Origin: Enterococcus silesiacus
Lineage (GTDB): Bacteria; Bacillota; Bacilli; Lactobacillales; Enterococcaceae
DNA: 64,000 bases
Reading direction: 5' to 3'
Assembly: GCA_001465115.1 (NCBI GenBank)
Contig: CP013614.1
Location: 2,418,001 to 2,482,000, forward strand
The position numbers were made by a program, and so were the translations under genes. How positions within the stretch are numbered: position 1 is the first letter of the stretch; each line of letters opens with the position of its first letter. The notes under the pieces are model-generated. The model was not told where the DNA came from and made no database searches. It saw only the letters and a list, made by a program, of their open reading frames with translations. Below, piece by piece: positions 38,526 through 49,502 of the stretch.

Positions 38526-39728
38526 CTACAAACTTAATAAAATACTTGAAAAAATTCCCGCTAGTACGACTGATACGATCGTGACTGTTATAAAACCTGC
38601 AACTAACATCGGCGGCATCATATGACTTGTCAGAGCTTCTTTTTCCTTTTCATCATCAGTTAGTGACTGAATGACTTCATTAGTGATGATATAATCCGCT
38701 GGAAAGCCATATAATGCTGTTAAAGAGACTGCAAATGCCATTTCTTTACTGACACCTAGTAGTCTTCCTACAACAGCTGAGAAGACATACATTCCAATCA
38801 CACCAATTACAATAATACCAACCATCGGCAAAAGTAATTCTTCCAGCATCTCCGGCGTTGCTTTTTTCAAGCCATCAAAAATAAATAGCATCAACCCTAA
38901 AATTGCAAAACCAAAGCTGTTCGCCTTTTTTAGTGGCTGTTTCTCTAGAAATCCTAATGAAGAGGCCACAACCCCAAAGAATAGACAAAGGACAAATGGG
39001 CTAATTACTACAAACGGCGCACACCAAACGGAAACATAATAGGCCACTAAAGCAACAATTGCTAAACGGAAAATTCTTGAAAAATCAGTATGATATTTCT
39101 TAGGAACAGCCTTAAACAACTTTGGTATATCTTCATCACTTGCATCTGTCTGGCTATTTTCTTGTTCATGAATAGGTGTCCATTCACCACTACGGTACTT
39201 TGCTAGCATTCGTTTCCCTTCTTTTTTCAACATGATCGAAGTCAATGGGTATCCAGCAAATCCCTGCATTACATAGATCAAAATAGCTAAGACTGACAAT
39301 GAAGTCAGACCCGCTGTTTGAGCCGCATCCGACATGATCAATGAAGATACAACCCCGCCAACTAATGGTGGGACAGCCACTAGAACTGTCTTGAGATCGA
39401 AAATCAATGATCCTACAGTCAACAATAAGACAACAATTCCTAGAATTCCTGAAAGTGTGATCACAATTGTTTTCCATTGATTCGCTAATTCTTTGATCGA
39501 CAACAAGGTACCCATATTCGTGATCAATAAATACATCAATAATGTTGCAACTACTGGTGGAATCCCCGCAATCTCAACAATATTTTCTGGAAAAAATGTC
39601 CAATAACCAATAATAAATAATACCGCACAGACAAATACAGAGGATATCCAGGCCTTTGTTTTGCTTGATACAACATCTCCTATATACAAAATAGCCATCA
39701 ATAACGTGAAAGCGGTCATTTGTGCCAT
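38526..39728 (-). CDS. Polytopic membrane transporter paired with the M20 hydrolase
   Basis: 400-residue integral membrane protein with about ten to eleven hydrophobic helices and one hydrophilic loop (about residues 175-215, MLKKEGKRMLAKYRSG... followed by an acidic stretch). Glycine-rich reentrant-like segments VPPLVGGVVSSLIMSD and LTALYGFPADYIITNE suggest a secondary transporter with inverted-repeat architecture, reminiscent of glutamate/Na+ symporter-like families, but I cannot assign the family. Being upstream of an amidohydrolase by 15 nt, it probably imports an acyl-amino acid or peptide. A promoter lies at 39783-39811. Confidence 0.75.
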   Translation of the reverse strand: MAQMTAFTLLMAILYIGDVVSSKTKAWISSVFVCAVLFIIGYWTFFPENIVEIAGIPPVVATLLMYLLITNMGTLLSIKELANQWKTIVITLSGILGIVVLLLTVGSLIFDLKTVLVAVPPLVGGVVSSLIMSDAAQTAGLTSLSVLAILIYVMQGFAGYPLTSIMLKKEGKRMLAKYRSGEWTPIHEQENSQTDASDEDIPKLFKAVPKKYHTDFSRIFRLAIVALVAYYVSVWCAPFVVISPFVLCLFFGVVASSLGFLEKQPLKKANSFGFAILGLMLFIFDGLKKATPEMLEELLLPMVGIIVIGVIGMYVFSAVVGRLLGVSKEMAFAVSLTALYGFPADYIITNEVIQSLTDDEKEKEALTSHMMPPMLVAGFITVTIVSVVLAGIFSSILLSL

Positions 39729-39782
39729 GTTACTCCCCCTTTAAACTCCTTTTTGTTTTATCAGAAAATTCCGACTAATAAA

Positions 39783-39811
39783 AGTATACTAAAAATGACA
39801 CCTAGATGCAA
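39783..39811 (-). promoter_or_regulatory. Promoter of the permease-M20 operon
   Basis: The minus strand has TTGCAT (39806-39811), a 17-nt spacer and TATACT (39783-39788), about 55 nt before the permease ATG. It shows this pair is not part of the ribosomal transcript. Confidence 0.75.
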
Positions 39812-39849
39812 TAACATAACACAAATTGTCAGTCAGCGTTGCAGAAAAG

Positions 39850-39887
39850 TAAAAAAGTCCTGAGAGTATCTCTCAGGACAAAAAAAT
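39850..39887. terminator. Bidirectional terminator at the end of the ribosomal superoperon
   Basis: GTCCTGAGA (39857-39865) pairs exactly with TCTCAGGAC (39871-39879), with A6 before and A7 after on the plus strand; on the minus strand the stem is followed by six T. It separates rplQ from the permease operon. Confidence 0.92.
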
Positions 39888-39911
39888 ACACCTTATAATA
39901 TGATGAGTGCT

Positions 39912-39938
39912 CCCCTGCCAAACCAAGTTTGACAGGGA
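39912..39938 (-). other. Unexplained hairpin after rplQ
   Basis: CCCTG-c-CAAAC pairs with GTTTG-a-CAGGG around a CAA loop. It lies about 80 nt past the rplQ stop and lacks a T-run, so it may protect the mRNA 3' end or be a relic of another terminator. Confidence 0.5.
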
Positions 39939-40019
39939 AAGCGTTGAGCTAGACTAGGAGTCGCCTCCAACATCATAACACTCTAAAAGAATCATCTATA
40001 AAGTGACGGTATAGTTTGA

Positions 40020-40403
40020 TTATTTAACAAATTCGATAATTACCATTGGTGCTGCATCTCCGCGTCTTGGTTCTGTCTTCAAGATACGAGTGTAACCACC
40101 TTGGCGTTCTGCGTAACGAGGTGCAAGATCATTGAATAACTTTTGTAAAGCTGATTCAACAACGATTGCTTCGTTTTCTTCACGTACGCTAGCAACTTCA
40201 TTACGAACATAAGTAGCTGCTTGACGACGGGCATGAAGATCTCCACGTTTGCCTAAAGTAATCATTTTTTCTGTAGTCGAACGGATTTCTTTCGCACGAG
40301 CTTCAGTCGTAACGATACGTTCATTGATAATTAAATCAGTAGTTAAGTCACGCAACATTGCCTTACGTTGGCTTGATGTGCGTCCTAATTTACGATAACC
40401 CAC
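40020..40403 (-). CDS. rplQ: 50S ribosomal protein L17
   Basis: 127-residue L17, last gene of the alpha operon. [20 protein letters not shown] is the universal N-terminus; length and C-terminus ([15 protein letters not shown]) are as in other Firmicutes. It binds 23S rRNA at the peptide-exit side of the large subunit. It follows rpoA after an 88-nt gap and is closed off by a strong terminator. Confidence 0.98.
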   Translation of the reverse strand: MGYRKLGRTSSQRKAMLRDLTTDLIINERIVTTEARAKEIRSTTEKMITLGKRGDLHARRQAATYVRNEVASVREENEAIVVESALQKLFNDLAPRYAERQGGYTRILKTEPRRGDAAPMVIIEFVK

Positions 40404-40491
40404 GTTGGTTTTCCTCCTTCACTAAGTTTCGTATACAAGTTCGACTAAAAAACTAAATAATAAGTCGAGCTAGCATCCTTCGTAAAGAGTA

Positions 40492-41430
40492 TTAATCGTC
40501 TTTACGTAAGCCTAAACCTAAATCATGTAGTTTTAGTTTAACCTCTTCAAGAGATTTACGACCTAAATTACGTACTTTGATCATTTCTGGTTCAGATTTA
40601 TTTGTAAGTTCTTGTACAGTGTTAATACCTGCACGTTTTAAACAGTTATATGAACGAACAGACAAGTCTAATTCTTCGATGGTCATTTCTAACATTTTTT
40701 CTTTTTGTGTTTCTTCTTTTTCAACCATGATTTCAGCATTTTTCGCTTCATCAGTAAGGTTAACAAAGATGTCTAAATGTTCCGTCATAATCTTAGCAGC
40801 TAAGCTAAGGGCTTCTTGAGGAATGATTGAACCATCAGTCCATATTTCCATTGTTAATTTGTCGAAATCATCACGACGACCAACACGAGTGTTTTCTACT
40901 TGGTAGTTCACACGACGAACTGGCGTATAGATGGAATCAACAGGTAGAACACCAATCGGCATATCTTCCTTTTTGTTTTCGTCTGCTTGAACATAGCCAC
41001 GACCAGGTTTCACTGTTAAGCGAGCATGGAAAGTAGCTCCTTCAGAGACACTACAGATAATTAAATCTTTATTCAAGATCTCAACATCGCTGTCGACGAT
41101 AATATCGCCAGCAGTTACTGTAGCAGGTCCTGTAATATCGATCTCAAGGGTTTTTTCTTCTTCTGCATAAAGCTTTAATGCTAAGCCTTTGATATTCAAA
41201 ATAATTTGAGTTACGTCTTCTCTTACACCTTTAATGGTAGAGAATTCATGCAACACACCATCGATTTGAATATTGGTAATAGCAGCTCCTGGTAGAGAAG
41301 ATAATAAAATACGACGTAGAGAATTGCCTAAAGTAGTCCCGTAACCTCTTTCCAGTGGTTCAACGACGAACTTGCCATAATCTCTATTCTCATCAATTTT
41401 TTCGATTCTTGGTTTTTCAAATTCAATCAT
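40492..41430 (-). CDS. rpoA: RNA polymerase alpha subunit
   Basis: 312-residue alpha subunit. N-terminal assembly domain (about 1-230, with [20 protein letters not shown]) and C-terminal DNA/regulator-binding domain (about 245-312, with [16 protein letters not shown] and [14 protein letters not shown]). Ends GLGLRKDD, typical of lactic acid bacteria. It follows rpsK after 80 nt, as usual in this cluster. Confidence 0.99.
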   Translation of the reverse strand: MIEFEKPRIEKIDENRDYGKFVVEPLERGYGTTLGNSLRRILLSSLPGAAITNIQIDGVLHEFSTIKGVREDVTQIILNIKGLALKLYAEEEKTLEIDITGPATVTAGDIIVDSDVEILNKDLIICSVSEGATFHARLTVKPGRGYVQADENKKEDMPIGVLPVDSIYTPVRRVNYQVENTRVGRRDDFDKLTMEIWTDGSIIPQEALSLAAKIMTEHLDIFVNLTDEAKNAEIMVEKEETQKEKMLEMTIEELDLSVRSYNCLKRAGINTVQELTNKSEPEMIKVRNLGRKSLEEVKLKLHDLGLGLRKDD

Positions 41431-41510
41431 TCTTATCTATACCCCTTTCAAAACGAAAAGTGTCTTGTTCAATGACGTTCTTAATTCAAACTCAGAATGA
41501 GTGGCACTCA

Positions 41511-41900
41511 TTAAACACGACGGCGTTTTGGAGGGCGGCATCCATTATGAGGAACTGGAGTCACGTCACGAATTGCAGTCACTTCTAAACCTGTTGCTTG
41601 CAATGAACGAATCGCTGCTTCACGTCCAGAACCAGGTCCTTTAACTGTTACATCAACAGTTTTAAGTCCGTGTTCTTGTGCTGCTTTAGTTGCAGCTTCT
41701 GCGGCCATTTGAGCTGCAAACGGTGTTGATTTTTTGCTTCCTTTAAAACCTAATGAACCTGCAGATGACCATGCTAATGCATTACCATGACTGTCAGTGA
41801 TCATTACAATTGTATTGTTGAATGTAGAATGGATATGTGCAATCCCAGTTTCTATATTCTTTTTCACACGGCGTTTACGACTAACTTTTTTTGCTGCCAT
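41511..41900 (-). CDS. rpsK: 30S ribosomal protein S11
   Basis: 129-residue S11, platform protein of the small subunit near the mRNA exit. [17 protein letters not shown] and the C-terminal [18 protein letters not shown] are diagnostic. It lies 27 nt after rpsM in the alpha operon. Confidence 0.98.
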   Translation of the reverse strand: MAAKKVSRKRRVKKNIETGIAHIHSTFNNTIVMITDSHGNALAWSSAGSLGFKGSKKSTPFAAQMAAEAATKAAQEHGLKTVDVTVKGPGSGREAAIRSLQATGLEVTAIRDVTPVPHNGCRPPKRRRV

Positions 41901-41927
41901 GAAGATCTAACCTCCTTCACTTAGGAA

Positions 41928-42293
41928 TTATTTTTTCTTGCCTGCTACAGTACGAGCTGGGCCTTTACGAGTACGTGCATTGTTTTTCGTGTTTTGTCCA
42001 CGAGTTGGTAATCCACGACGGTGACGGATACCACGGTATGAACCGATTTCCATCAAGCGTTTGATGTTCAAGTTCACTTCACGACGAAGATCACCTTCAA
42101 TTTTTAACTTATCAATTTCCGCACGGATAGCATCTGTTTGTTCGTTTGTTAAGTCACGAACGCGAATATCTTCAGATACGCCAACGTTTGCTAAAACTTT
42201 TTTAGCAGTAGTGTTACCAATACCAAAAATGTAAGTAAGGGAAATCACTACACGTTTATCACGAGGGATGTCTACTCCTGCAATACGAGCCAT
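41928..42293 (-). CDS. rpsM: 30S ribosomal protein S13
   Basis: 121-residue S13, head protein contacting P-site tRNA and the large subunit. [20 protein letters not shown] and the basic tail [20 protein letters not shown] are diagnostic. It is separated from rpmJ by 18 nt. Confidence 0.98.
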   Translation of the reverse strand: MARIAGVDIPRDKRVVISLTYIFGIGNTTAKKVLANVGVSEDIRVRDLTNEQTDAIRAEIDKLKIEGDLRREVNLNIKRLMEIGSYRGIRHRRGLPTRGQNTKNNARTRKGPARTVAGKKK

Positions 42294-42311
42294 TCTACGT
42301 TACACCTCCTA

Positions 42312-42428
42312 TTATCCTTGACGTTGTTTATGTTTTGGATTTGCTGGGCAAATGACCATAACACGTCCTTTACGGCGAATTACTTTACAATGTTCACACA
42401 TTGGTTTTACTGATGGTCTTACTTTCAT
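42312..42428 (-). CDS. rpmJ: 50S ribosomal protein L36
   Basis: 38-residue L36: [20 protein letters not shown], ending [12 protein letters not shown]. The zinc ligands C-x2-C...C...H are present, so this is the zinc-binding form. It sits in the standard infA-rpmJ-rpsM position, 18 nt before rpsM and 32 nt after infA. Confidence 0.97.
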   Translation of the reverse strand: MKVRPSVKPMCEHCKVIRRKGRVMVICPANPKHKQRQG

Positions 42429-42460
42429 GATAATACCTCCCTGAATTTTACGGAGTACAA

Positions 42461-42679
42461 TTATTTAAAGCGATAAGTGATTCGACCACGAGTTAAATCA
42501 TATGGAGATAACTCTACAGTTACTTTATCTCCAGGTAAAATACGAATATAATGCATACGAATCTTACCGGAAACAGTAGCAAGAACTTGGTGTCCATTTT
42601 CTAGTTCAACTTTAAACATTGCATTCGGCAAAGTTTCGACGACTGTACCTTCGACTTCAATCATATCTTCTTTAGCCAC
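42461..42679 (-). CDS. infA: Translation initiation factor IF-1
   Basis: 72-residue OB-fold factor that binds the ribosomal A site during initiation. Starts with GTG ([20 protein letters not shown]) 8 nt after AGGAGG; an ATG further upstream in frame precedes that ribosome-binding site and is not the start. It ends [15 protein letters not shown], full-length. Its promoter lies at 42797-42825. Confidence 0.97.
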   Translation of the reverse strand: MAKEDMIEVEGTVVETLPNAMFKVELENGHQVLATVSGKIRMHYIRILPGDKVTVELSPYDLTRGRITYRFK

Positions 42680-42796
42680 GCACAGTACCTCCTTGTACTT
42701 GTTTCGCATTTTCACACGATAAAATGGCGGAAACTTCAGCCCCCACCTAGAATTTTCAATTAAACCTCTACAAAAAGGTAGAAGTCGGACTGATAT

Positions 42797-42825
42797 ATTC
42801 TATCATAAACTATTCTATTTGGCAA
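42797..42825 (-). promoter_or_regulatory. Internal promoter between adk and infA
   Basis: The minus strand has TTGCCA (42820-42825), a 17-nt spacer and TAGAAT (42797-42802). With the 194-nt gap after adk it can drive infA-rpmJ-rpsM-rpsK-rpoA-rplQ independently of the S10 promoter. Confidence 0.75.
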
Positions 42826-42873
42826 GAGAATCTGAATCAAACACAAATGGTAAGCTTGCGGCTAATCAGAAAA

Positions 42874-43566
<693 letters not shown>

Positions 43567-43584
43567 CTAGCGAGAGTTAAGGTC

Positions 43585-43717
43585 GCGACGGAAGTGTCTA
43601 GCTCCGAGAAATAAGAGGGAATTCCCCAAAATTGAAAATTTTAGTGAACTTCAGATTATTTCCGAAGGAGCTGCTTCTGTCCCGCCGTTTATGTGCTGAG
43701 GGATGAATCCTCAACAC
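43585..43717 (-). other. Long imperfect hairpin in the secY-adk spacer
   Basis: On the plus strand GCGACGGAAG...AGCTCC..GAAATAA pairs with TTATTTC..GGAGCT..CTTCTGTC.CGC (43585-43685), about 100 nt including an AT-rich inner loop with AATT palindromes. A second stem, GTGCTGAGG/CCTCAACAC (43693-43717), lies next to it, just past the secY stop. No T-run follows either. It could be a processing or attenuation element, or a mobile hairpin repeat. Confidence 0.6.
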
Positions 43718-43724
43718 ACGACTC

Positions 43725-45023
43725 CTACTTATTGATAAAGCCAACATATTGACGTTTCAACATTAAACCTTCTAATTGTTTTGCCGTTTCTAATGCAACA
43801 CCAATCACAATCAGTAAGCTTGTTCCTCCAAGACCTATAGATTGCGGTAACTTCCAAATCATTTGCGCAATGATCGGCAGTAAGGCAACTAGACCTAGGA
43901 AAATAGAACCGACAACACTTAGTCTCATTAACATTCCAGAAATATATTCTTCTGTCCCTTTACCTGGTCGTACGCTTGGGATATAGCTTCCTTGTTTTTG
44001 CAAGTTTTCCGCTAATTTCTCAGGGTTAACTTGAACAAAAGCGTAGAAGAATGTGAAAGCGACGATCAGTACAGTATAAATAATTGCACCTGGAACGGTA
44101 TTGTAACTAAAAATCTGTGTCATTACATCATACCAACCTTCACCAGCATAGCTTTTAGAGAAGGCTTGTAAAACAGCATTCGGCGTTGCAATCAATGAAC
44201 TTGCAAAGATAACTGGGATAACCCCTGCAGCATTTACTTTTAACGGTAAATAACTACTAGTTGGCGCACCAGAAACACGTTTTGTATATTGGATTGGAAT
44301 TTTTCGTTCTGCTTGCTGGAAAAATGTTACTAATGTAACAACAGCTAAAATTGCAATAATCAAAATCACAATAAAAATCACAGATTGCCAAATTCTAGAA
44401 GATTCAATATTGATAAAGTAATCCTCAGTGATTTCTTTGATACCTTCTGGTAAGCGAGAAATAATCCCCGCAAAGATAATCATTGAAACCCCATTTCCGA
44501 TCCCTTTTTCAGTAATTTGTTCCCCTAACCAAGTAACAAACATTGTTCCACCAGTTAAAATCACAGCAATCATTGCATAGGTGCTCATATTAGGATTTTT
44601 TACGATCCCAACTGAACTTAATTGTTGAAATCCAGCAGTAATCCCAACAGATTGGGCAATACCTAAGAAAATCGTTAGGTATCTTGTCGCTTGATTCAAT
44701 TTTTTACGTCCAACTTCACCTTGCTTTGACCATTCTACAAATTTAGGAACGATGTCCATTTGTAATAGTTGGATAATGATCGATGCTGTAATGTATGGCG
44801 AAACTCCCATCGAGAAGATAGAGAAGTTTTGCATCGCACTACCACTGACCATATTCAACATGTTTAAAAATGGTAAATTGCTTAAGTCTTGCAAACCTTT
44901 TGCATTTACGCCAGGTACAGTTATATGTGCACCTAAACGAAATACAAAAAGAATGAATACAGTAAACAAAATTTTTGATCTAATGTCTTTGACTTTAAAA
45001 GCATCTTTTAATAGTTTAAACAT
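43725..45023 (-). CDS. secY: Protein translocase subunit SecY
   Basis: 432-residue channel subunit of the Sec translocon with ten predicted membrane helices. GAHITVPGVN, the plug-region serine/glycine sequence NMVSGSAMQNFSIFSMGVSP and the cytoplasmic loop QQAERKIPIQYTKRV are diagnostic. Its ATG overlaps the rplO stop by one base (TAATG). Confidence 0.98.
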   Translation of the reverse strand: MFKLLKDAFKVKDIRSKILFTVFILFVFRLGAHITVPGVNAKGLQDLSNLPFLNMLNMVSGSAMQNFSIFSMGVSPYITASIIIQLLQMDIVPKFVEWSKQGEVGRKKLNQATRYLTIFLGIAQSVGITAGFQQLSSVGIVKNPNMSTYAMIAVILTGGTMFVTWLGEQITEKGIGNGVSMIIFAGIISRLPEGIKEITEDYFINIESSRIWQSVIFIVILIIAILAVVTLVTFFQQAERKIPIQYTKRVSGAPTSSYLPLKVNAAGVIPVIFASSLIATPNAVLQAFSKSYAGEGWYDVMTQIFSYNTVPGAIIYTVLIVAFTFFYAFVQVNPEKLAENLQKQGSYIPSVRPGKGTEEYISGMLMRLSVVGSIFLGLVALLPIIAQMIWKLPQSIGLGGTSLLIVIGVALETAKQLEGLMLKRQYVGFINK

Positions 45024-45466
45024 TAGATCACCTCGATTGATCCACCAGCTGCAACAATTGCTTCTTCTGCTGCTTTAGAGAATTTAGCTGCTTTCACAGT
45101 TAATTTTTTAGTTGTTAATTCACCATTGGCAAGAACTTTGATTCCAGCTTTTTCGTTTTTCACGATTCCAGCTTCGATCAAGCCTGCAGGTGTTACTTCA
45201 GTTCCATCTTCGAAACGATTTAAGACATCTAAGTTGATGACTGCATAATCTTTACGGTTGATGTTCGTGAAGCCGCGTTTTGGTAAACGACGGAATAATG
45301 GAGTTTGACCCCCTTCGAATCCTAGTCTTACACCACCGCCTGAACGAGCTTTTTGACCTTTTTGACCGCGTCCAGCAGTTTTACCATTACCAGATGAAGT
45401 ACCACGTCCAACACGGTTACGTACTTGGCGTGAACCTTCAGCAGGTTGTAATTCATGAAGTTTCAT
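45023..45466 (-). CDS. rplO: 50S ribosomal protein L15
   Basis: 147-residue L15, an assembly protein of the large subunit. [20 protein letters not shown] and the Gly/Arg-rich stretch [19 protein letters not shown] are diagnostic. It overlaps the secY start and follows rpmD by 36 nt. Confidence 0.98.
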   Translation of the reverse strand: MKLHELQPAEGSRQVRNRVGRGTSSGNGKTAGRGQKGQKARSGGGVRLGFEGGQTPLFRRLPKRGFTNINRKDYAVINLDVLNRFEDGTEVTPAGLIEAGIVKNEKAGIKVLANGELTTKKLTVKAAKFSKAAEEAIVAAGGSIEVI

Positions 45467-45502
45467 TGGTTTGGCACCTCCTTAACAATGTACTATTGTA
45501 AA

Positions 45503-45682
45503 TTAAACTTCTTCAACGTCCACTAAATGTGACACAGTGTTGATCATACCTTTGATTGCTTCGTTCGCAGGTTTCACAACAGAGCTGTTTAGTTTACCTA
45601 AACCTAGTGCTTTAACTGTATCTTTTTGGTTTTGAGGACGTCCGATAACGCTGCGTTTTAATGTAACTTTTAATTCAGCCAT
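45503..45682 (-). CDS. rpmD: 50S ribosomal protein L30
   Basis: 59-residue L30: [20 protein letters not shown], followed by [16 protein letters not shown] and ending HLVDVEEV. It occupies the usual slot between rpsE (13 nt) and rplO (36 nt). Confidence 0.97.
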   Translation of the reverse strand: MAELKVTLKRSVIGRPQNQKDTVKALGLGKLNSSVVKPANEAIKGMINTVSHLVDVEEV

Positions 45683-45695
45683 TATTTTGTCCTCC

Positions 45696-46196
45696 TTATC
45701 CTAAGATTTCTTCTACAGATTTACCGCGAAGTGCTGCCACTTCTTCGGCACGTTTTAATTGTTTTAACCCTTCAACTGTTGCGCGAACAACGTTGATTGG
45801 TGTATTTGAACCTAATGATTTTGATGTAATATCTGCTACACCAGCTAATTCCAATACGGCACGAACTGGTCCACCAGCGGCTACCCCAGAACCTTCTACT
45901 GCAGGTTTCATAAGGATACGGCCACCACCAAATACCCCGATCACTTCGTGAGGGATACTAGAACCAACCATAGGCACTTCAACTAAGTTTTTCTTCGCGT
46001 CTTCGATTGCTTTACGGATTGCTTCTGGCACTTCTTGTGCTTTACCAGTCCCAAAGCCAACGTGACCGTTTTTATCTCCCACAACAACTAGTGCCGCAAA
46101 GCGTAGACGACGTCCACCTTTAACAACTTTAGTTACACGGTTGATAGAAACCACGCGGTCTTCTAATTCCAAGTGTTTTGGATCAATATAAACCAT
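45696..46196 (-). CDS. rpsE: 30S ribosomal protein S5
   Basis: 166-residue S5, decoding-accuracy protein and site of spectinomycin resistance mutations. The loop [13 protein letters not shown] near residues 21-33 is wild-type-like; [18 protein letters not shown] and [12 protein letters not shown] are conserved. Confidence 0.98.
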   Translation of the reverse strand: MVYIDPKHLELEDRVVSINRVTKVVKGGRRLRFAALVVVGDKNGHVGFGTGKAQEVPEAIRKAIEDAKKNLVEVPMVGSSIPHEVIGVFGGGRILMKPAVEGSGVAAGGPVRAVLELAGVADITSKSLGSNTPINVVRATVEGLKQLKRAEEVAALRGKSVEEILG

Positions 46197-46216
46197 GAAT
46201 GGTGTTCCTCCTTCTC

Positions 46217-46573
46217 CTAAAATTCTAGTCCATTTTCACGCGCTGCTTCAGCTAAAGCTTGCACGCGGCCATGGTAAAGGTATCCACCACGGTCAAAGAC
46301 TACTACTTTAACGCCTTTTTCAGCGGCACGTTCAGCGATTAATTTACCAACAGCTGCGGCTGTTTCTGTTTTGTTTCCACCTGAAATTTCTTTATCTAAG
46401 GCAGAGGCACTTGCTAGCGTTACACCCGCTACGTCATCAATGATTTGCGCGTAGATGTTTTTGTTAGAACGGAATACGTTCAAGCGTGGGCACTCAGCAG
46501 TACCAGAGATTTTGTTACGTACACGACGATGTCTCTTTTGACGTGTTTTGTTTTTATCTGGTTTTGTAATCAC
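46217..46573 (-). CDS. rplR: 50S ribosomal protein L18
   Basis: 118-residue L18, binding 5S rRNA. I chose the GTG at 46573 ([18 protein letters not shown]) with GAGGTG 6-7 nt upstream; the in-frame GTG three codons earlier lies on the Shine-Dalgarno. [20 protein letters not shown] is the conserved C-terminus. It is preceded by an unusually long 96-nt gap after rplF that contains a hairpin. Confidence 0.97.
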   Translation of the reverse strand: MITKPDKNKTRQKRHRRVRNKISGTAECPRLNVFRSNKNIYAQIIDDVAGVTLASASALDKEISGGNKTETAAAVGKLIAERAAEKGVKVVVFDRGGYLYHGRVQALAEAARENGLEF

Positions 46574-46626
46574 AATTGTCACCTCTTTATATTTGCTAGC
46601 TATTAAGCTGCGATAGACAACGGATC

Positions 46627-46656
46627 GTTATTTTCCAAACGTAGTTGAAAAATAAC
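46627..46656 (-). other. Hairpin in the rplF-rplR spacer
   Basis: GTTATTTTCC pairs with GAAAAATAAC around a 10-nt loop. There is no T-run on the transcribed side, so simple termination is unlikely. Confidence 0.5.
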
Positions 46657-46669
46657 TCTCAAGTTGCTA

Positions 46670-47206
46670 TTATTTACCAGTTTTACCTTCTTTACGACGT
46701 ACGAATTCGCCAACATAACGGATTCCTTTGCCTTTATAAGGTTCTGGAGGACGAGTACCACGAATATTTGCTGCTAATTCACCAACGTGTTCTTTGTTAG
46801 CGCCTTTAACAATAACTTGTGTATTCGAAGGTACTTCTACAGTTACACCAGCTGGTGGTGTGATTTCTACTGGATGAGAATACCCAACGTTAAGAACTAA
46901 TGTAGTCCCTTGCATTTGAGCACGGTACCCAACCCCGATAAGTTCAAGACCTTTTTCAAAGCCTGTACTTACACCAACAACCATGTTGTTGAAGTTCGCA
47001 CGAGTTGTTCCGTGGATTGTTTTCATGTCTTTGCTATCATTTGGACGAGTGAATGTTACTTCGTTTCCTTCGATATTCATTGTGATATCAGCAGAAAATT
47101 CACGTGTTAATTCACCTTTAGGTCCTTTTACAGTAATGTTGTTTCCTTCTTGTTTGACTTCGACGCCAGCAGGAAGTACAACGATTTTATTACCAATACG
47201 GCTCAC
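46670..47206 (-). CDS. rplF: 50S ribosomal protein L6
   Basis: 178-residue L6 with two related domains, near the GTPase-associated centre. [17 protein letters not shown] and the C-terminal [20 protein letters not shown] are diagnostic. Confidence 0.98.
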   Translation of the reverse strand: MSRIGNKIVVLPAGVEVKQEGNNITVKGPKGELTREFSADITMNIEGNEVTFTRPNDSKDMKTIHGTTRANFNNMVVGVSTGFEKGLELIGVGYRAQMQGTTLVLNVGYSHPVEITPPAGVTVEVPSNTQVIVKGANKEHVGELAANIRGTRPPEPYKGKGIRYVGEFVRRKEGKTGK

Positions 47207-47237
47207 TTAGAGACACCTCCTTGTGTGTTTTTTTAAA

Positions 47238-47636
47238 TTACCATACGTAGGCGATTACTTCGCCGCCGATGTTTTTAGCTCTTGCTTCTTTATCAGTTAC
47301 AACACCTTCAGAAGTAGAGATAATCGCGATTCCTAGACCATTCAATACTTTAGGTACTTCGTCAGATTTGACATAAGCACGTAAACCTGGTTTAGAAATA
47401 CGTTTTAAGTTTGTGATAACACGTTCTTCGTTTTTACCGTATTTAAGGAAAACACGAATCACGCCTTGTTTGTCATCTTCGATATATTCTACATCGCGTA
47501 CGAAACCTTCACGTTTCAGGATTTCAGCGATATCACGTTTGATTTTTGACGCAGGCACTTCTAAGCTTTCATGTTTAACCATGTTTGCATTACGAATGCG
47601 CGTTAGAAAATCTGCAATTGGATCTGTCATGACCAT
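47238..47636 (-). CDS. rpsH: 30S ribosomal protein S8
   Basis: 132-residue S8, a primary 16S rRNA binder and, in E. coli, the translational repressor of the spc operon. [20 protein letters not shown] and the tail [15 protein letters not shown] are diagnostic. ATG at 47636 is 11 nt from AGGAGG. Confidence 0.98.
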   Translation of the reverse strand: MVMTDPIADFLTRIRNANMVKHESLEVPASKIKRDIAEILKREGFVRDVEYIEDDKQGVIRVFLKYGKNEERVITNLKRISKPGLRAYVKSDEVPKVLNGLGIAIISTSEGVVTDKEARAKNIGGEVIAYVW

Positions 47637-47671
47637 TGAACTATTTACCTCCTTTATGCGAGTTTACTTGT

Positions 47672-47857
47672 TTACCAGCTAGCTTTCTTCACGCCGGGAA
47701 TTTGACCTTTATAGGCAAGTTCGCGGAAGCAAATACGGCAAAGATGAAATTTACGATAAACTGAATGTGGACGTCCGCAACGTTCACAACGAGTATATGC
47801 TTGTGTTGAATGTTTTGCAGGGCGTTTGTTTTTAGCAATCATTGATTTTTTAGCCAC
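47672..47857 (-). CDS. rpsN: 30S ribosomal protein S14, type Z (zinc-binding)
   Basis: 61-residue short S14 carrying the zinc motif [20 protein letters not shown] (C-x2-C...C-x2-C), the C+ form found in the spc operon of Firmicutes. GTG start behind GGAGGCG. Confidence 0.97.
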   Translation of the reverse strand: MAKKSMIAKNKRPAKHSTQAYTRCERCGRPHSVYRKFHLCRICFRELAYKGQIPGVKKASW

Positions 47858-47875
47858 GTAGTTCGCCTCCTTTTA

Positions 47876-48415
47876 TTATTTTTGGAATGGCATACCTAAT
47901 TGTGCCAACAATTCACGAGATTCTTCATCTGTGTTTGCTGTTGTTACAATAACGATGTCCATACCGCGTACTTTATCTACTAAATCATAATCAACTTCTG
48001 GGAAGATTAATTGTTCTTTAACACCTAAAGTATAGTTACCACGTCCGTCAAAGGCTTTTTTGCTTACTCCGTGGAAGTCACGTACACGAGGTAGAGAAAC
48101 AGATACTAATTTATCTAAAAATTCGTACATTCTTTCTCCGCGTAAAGTAACTTTCGCACCGATTGGCATTCCTTCACGTAAACGGAAACCAGCGATTGAT
48201 TTCTTAGCTTTAGTGATCAATGGTTTTTGACCTGTGATCAATGCTAATTCTTCAACTGCTTTATCTAAATTTTTTGCGTTTGAAACAGCGTCACCCACAC
48301 CCATGTTAATAACGATCTTATCAACTTTTGGCGTTTGCATAACTGAACTATAATTAAATTTTTCCACTAATGATGGAGTAATTTCTTTAATATACTTTTC
48401 TTTCAGGCGGTTCAT
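47876..48415 (-). CDS. rplE: 50S ribosomal protein L5
   Basis: 179-residue L5, binding 5S rRNA in the central protuberance. [20 protein letters not shown] and [19 protein letters not shown] are conserved. It lies 18 nt before rpsN. Confidence 0.98.
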   Translation of the reverse strand: MNRLKEKYIKEITPSLVEKFNYSSVMQTPKVDKIVINMGVGDAVSNAKNLDKAVEELALITGQKPLITKAKKSIAGFRLREGMPIGAKVTLRGERMYEFLDKLVSVSLPRVRDFHGVSKKAFDGRGNYTLGVKEQLIFPEVDYDLVDKVRGMDIVIVTTANTDEESRELLAQLGMPFQK

Positions 48416-48441
48416 TTAGTAAGCCCCTCCTTCCTTTTAAT

Positions 48442-48750
48442 CTATTTATCTAAGACTTCACCGGTTTTTTTAGAAACACGGACTTTTTTACCATCGACTT
48501 CTTTGTAACCTACACGACCAGCTACACCTGTTCCGTCAATCACCATTACATTAGAAACATGAATCGGCGCTTCGACTTCTAGGATTCCGCCTTGCGGCGC
48601 TGCTTGATTTGGTTTTTGGTGTTTTTTCATGATGTTAACACCTTCAACGATGACTTTGTCTTTTTTAGGAAACGCTGCTAATACAACGCCTTCTTTATTT
48701 TTGTCTTTGCCAGTGATAATTTTCACTTTATCGCCTTTTTTAACAAACAT
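48442..48750 (-). CDS. rplX: 50S ribosomal protein L24
   Basis: 102-residue L24 with a KOW domain ([20 protein letters not shown]). It initiates assembly of the large subunit at 23S domain I. It lies 34 nt after rplN. Confidence 0.97.
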   Translation of the reverse strand: MFVKKGDKVKIITGKDKNKEGVVLAAFPKKDKVIVEGVNIMKKHQKPNQAAPQGGILEVEAPIHVSNVMVIDGTGVAGRVGYKEVDGKKVRVSKKTGEVLDK

Positions 48751-48784
48751 TACTGTTTCGCACCTCCTTTGATACGTGTCCTGA

Positions 48785-49183
<399 letters not shown>

Positions 49184-49212
49184 TCAATCTATATAGGAAA
49201 ATCTCGTTTTTA

Positions 49213-49479
49213 TTAGATAATAACTGCTTCTTCGACTACCTCTAGTAAACGGAAACGTTTTGTAGCTGATAATGGACGAGTTTCCATGATTCTTACGATG
49301 TCTCCAACTTTTGCAGTGTTGTTTTCATCATGAGCTTTGTATTTCTTAGAATATTTCATACGTTTACCATAAATAGGATGGTTTTTCTTTGTTTCTACGA
49401 CAACTGTGATAGTTTTATCCATTTTGTCTGAAACAACACGACCTTGGTAAACTTTGCGTTGATTTCTTTCTTCAGTCAT
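49213..49479 (-). CDS. rpsQ: 30S ribosomal protein S17
   Basis: 88-residue S17, an OB-fold protein binding 16S helix 11. I chose ATG 49479 ([20 protein letters not shown]) because GAAGGAGG lies upstream of it; the in-frame ATG seven codons earlier lacks such a site. Confidence 0.97.
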   Translation of the reverse strand: MTEERNQRKVYQGRVVSDKMDKTITVVVETKKNHPIYGKRMKYSKKYKAHDENNTAKVGDIVRIMETRPLSATKRFRLLEVVEEAVII

Positions 49480-49502
49480 ACGCGTTTGGCCTCCTTCCAC
49501 TA

